64,000 nt of DNA. Origin: Emiliania huxleyi CCMP1516 (taxonomy: Eukaryota; Haptophyta; Isochrysidales; Noelaerhabdaceae). The DNA is taken from NCBI RefSeq assembly GCF_000372725.1, contig NW_005196756.1, forward strand, positions 653,783 to 717,782, written 5' to 3'. The notes under the pieces were generated by a model. That model was not told where the DNA came from. It was given only the letters and a program-made list of their open reading frames with translations, and ran no database searches. Positions 62,953 to 64,000 of the stretch are shown here, in pieces. Each line of letters begins with the position of its first letter. The first letter of the stretch is position 1. The position numbers and the translations under genes were made by a program.

Positions 62953-64000
62953 TACTCGCTGCCTACTCGCTGCCTCGAGGGGAGGAGGGGAAGATGTCGA
63001 GCGGGCGCCACTGCGCTAGCACGGCCGGAGGCCCCTCCCCGAAAGGCAAGTTGTCTTAGCCACACGAAACCGAGACCCCTCCCCACCGCCCCGACCCCCC
63101 CACCCCCTTGCTCCCCTCGCCCCCTCGGGAGGGCCGAAGAGAGGCGCCCGTGGGGACCCCGCAATTCCCTTCCCCCCTCGGAGGGGGCCGGATGGAGGCG
63201 TGAGGGCCCCGCTCTTTCCTCGCATAGCGGCCACTCTTCGGATCGCTGGTCGAGCGACCCGGGGGATGCCCCGCGCGCCTGACCCAGGCGCGAGAAACGA
63301 ATCTGCGAGGAGCGGCCGCTCATGCGGCCCGATGGGGAGGAGTGGGGCGAGCCCCCCCCCAACCCACCCGCGCTACAGTTGTATGTAGGTCCTGGGTGAC
63401 GTAGGGGAAACCCGGCGAGCCTGGGGAACTAGCCGGGGCAGTCGGAGAAGGGGCAACTCCGTGCACTGACGGTCGGCCGCCAGAAACACGCCTGCGTGGA
63501 TCGCTGACACCAATCCTCGCTACCCAACGCTACCCAACAACCATCCACCTCGAGTACCTGTGAACGGGAGCAGTATGTAGAGTTCGATGATAAGGAATAC
63601 GCTGTCGGACATGCAGCTGTGGATACGGCCAAGTATGCTGCTCGACGAAATACGCTGGCCTGTGTTCCGAGGCTGGGAGAGCTGAATACAGCGCCGCACA
63701 GTTAATGCAACGGAAGACGTGTCCTCTCGAGTGCTGGTTCGGAATAGAGGGTCTGCATTCCGCATCTAGGGGCGGCAGCCTCGCCGCCGGCGAGGCCGAG
63801 CCAGGCGAAGGCTGCGGCAAGGGTCTCGTGCGGTGACGCGGCGAGGTCGTCGTAGCGCACGCGCCTGCGCCCGGCAATGGTCCGGGGAGGTAAGGTTGGA
63901 CGCCGAGCGCTCGCGAGCGCCGCTGGGATCCGCCCACTCTCTCTCTAGCGCGCAAGTCGGGGCAGGGTGCTCGCCCGCAAGCGTCGGAGGCGACAGTGGT
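62953..64000. other. Intergenic, dispersed repeat at right edge
   Basis: No gene recognised. 63050-63200 is C/G-rich low complexity. 63436-63775 holds two repeats with partners elsewhere in the window (15755-15855 inverted; 13200-13350 direct). Confidence 0.45.
63436..63775 (+). repeat. Composite dispersed repeat
   Basis: 63436-63545 is the reverse complement of 15755-15855. 63600-63775 is a diverged direct copy of 13200-13350. The two repeat parts are adjacent here but about 2.5 kb apart in the GT34-like gene region. Confidence 0.7.

Overview
The window is nuclear DNA of a GC-rich, intron-bearing microbial eukaryote. A haptophyte alga (Emiliania/Gephyrocapsa or Prymnesium/Chrysochromulina type) is the best guess. 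The reasons are very high GC in coding DNA, many short introns of about 50-120 bp, a plastid-type CPP1-like protein, algal gene families, and intergenic DNA full of microsatellites, C/G homopolymers and dispersed polypyrimidine repeats. The organism assignment is inference; no rRNA or organelle marker is present. All gene models below were built by hand from conserved protein segments, splice signals and reading-frame phase. About a third of the introns I can place need a GC donor rather than GT.

Layout. 1-2.1 kb: repeats and a frameshifted conserved hypothetical gene (-). 2.7-8.3 kb: a large receptor-like gene (+) with a beta-helix ectodomain built from duplicated exons, cysteine-rich repeats, a multi-pass membrane region and a cytoplasmic TIR domain; a broken small gene follows. 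9.5-15.7 kb: two minus-strand genes, a sulfotransferase and a GT34-like glycosyltransferase, the latter with an intron blown up by a 49-bp minisatellite. 17.4-19.7 kb: TFIIE-alpha (+). 20.4-20.9 kb: a COR-domain (Roco) fragment (-). 22.8-23.9 kb: an intronless TylF-like methyltransferase (+) between inverted repeats. 24.3-26.3 kb: a short and a long copy of a repeat element, the long one coding a 468-residue unknown protein (-). 27.5-28.4 kb: EMC3 (-). 29-31.4 kb: repeats. 31.6-32.7 kb: CTP-dependent lipid kinase (DGK1/phytol kinase-like) (-). 33.3-34.6 kb: a membrane-anchored atypical GTPase (-). 34.6-36.3 kb: repeats. 36.6-42.5 kb: RND/MMPL (Patched-like) transporter (+). 42.9-48.8 kb: DHX29/DHX57-like helicase (-). 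49-52 kb: repeats. 52-53.8 kb: unknown membrane protein (+). 54.1-55.5 kb: CPP1/DUF3353-like plastid protein (-). 56.1-57.3 kb: glycosyltransferase-like protein (-). 58.7-61 kb: 2-oxoglutarate/Fe(II) oxygenase (-). 61.8-63 kb: F-box/RCC1 gene with a frameshift (-).

There is no operon logic; the genes are mostly independent housekeeping or surface/secretory functions. The sulfotransferase and GT34-like enzyme are adjacent on one strand and could act on the same sulfated polysaccharide, but that is inference. The most interesting signals are (a) the TIR receptor with a tandemly duplicated exon-intron module, (b) introns whose 5' end is a degenerate duplicate of the start of the downstream exon or which are bounded by target-site-like repeats, which points to recent intron gain and explains many GC donors, and (c) a roughly 250-bp 5' leader, including an in-frame ATG, shared by the unrelated TFIIE-alpha and RND transporter genes.
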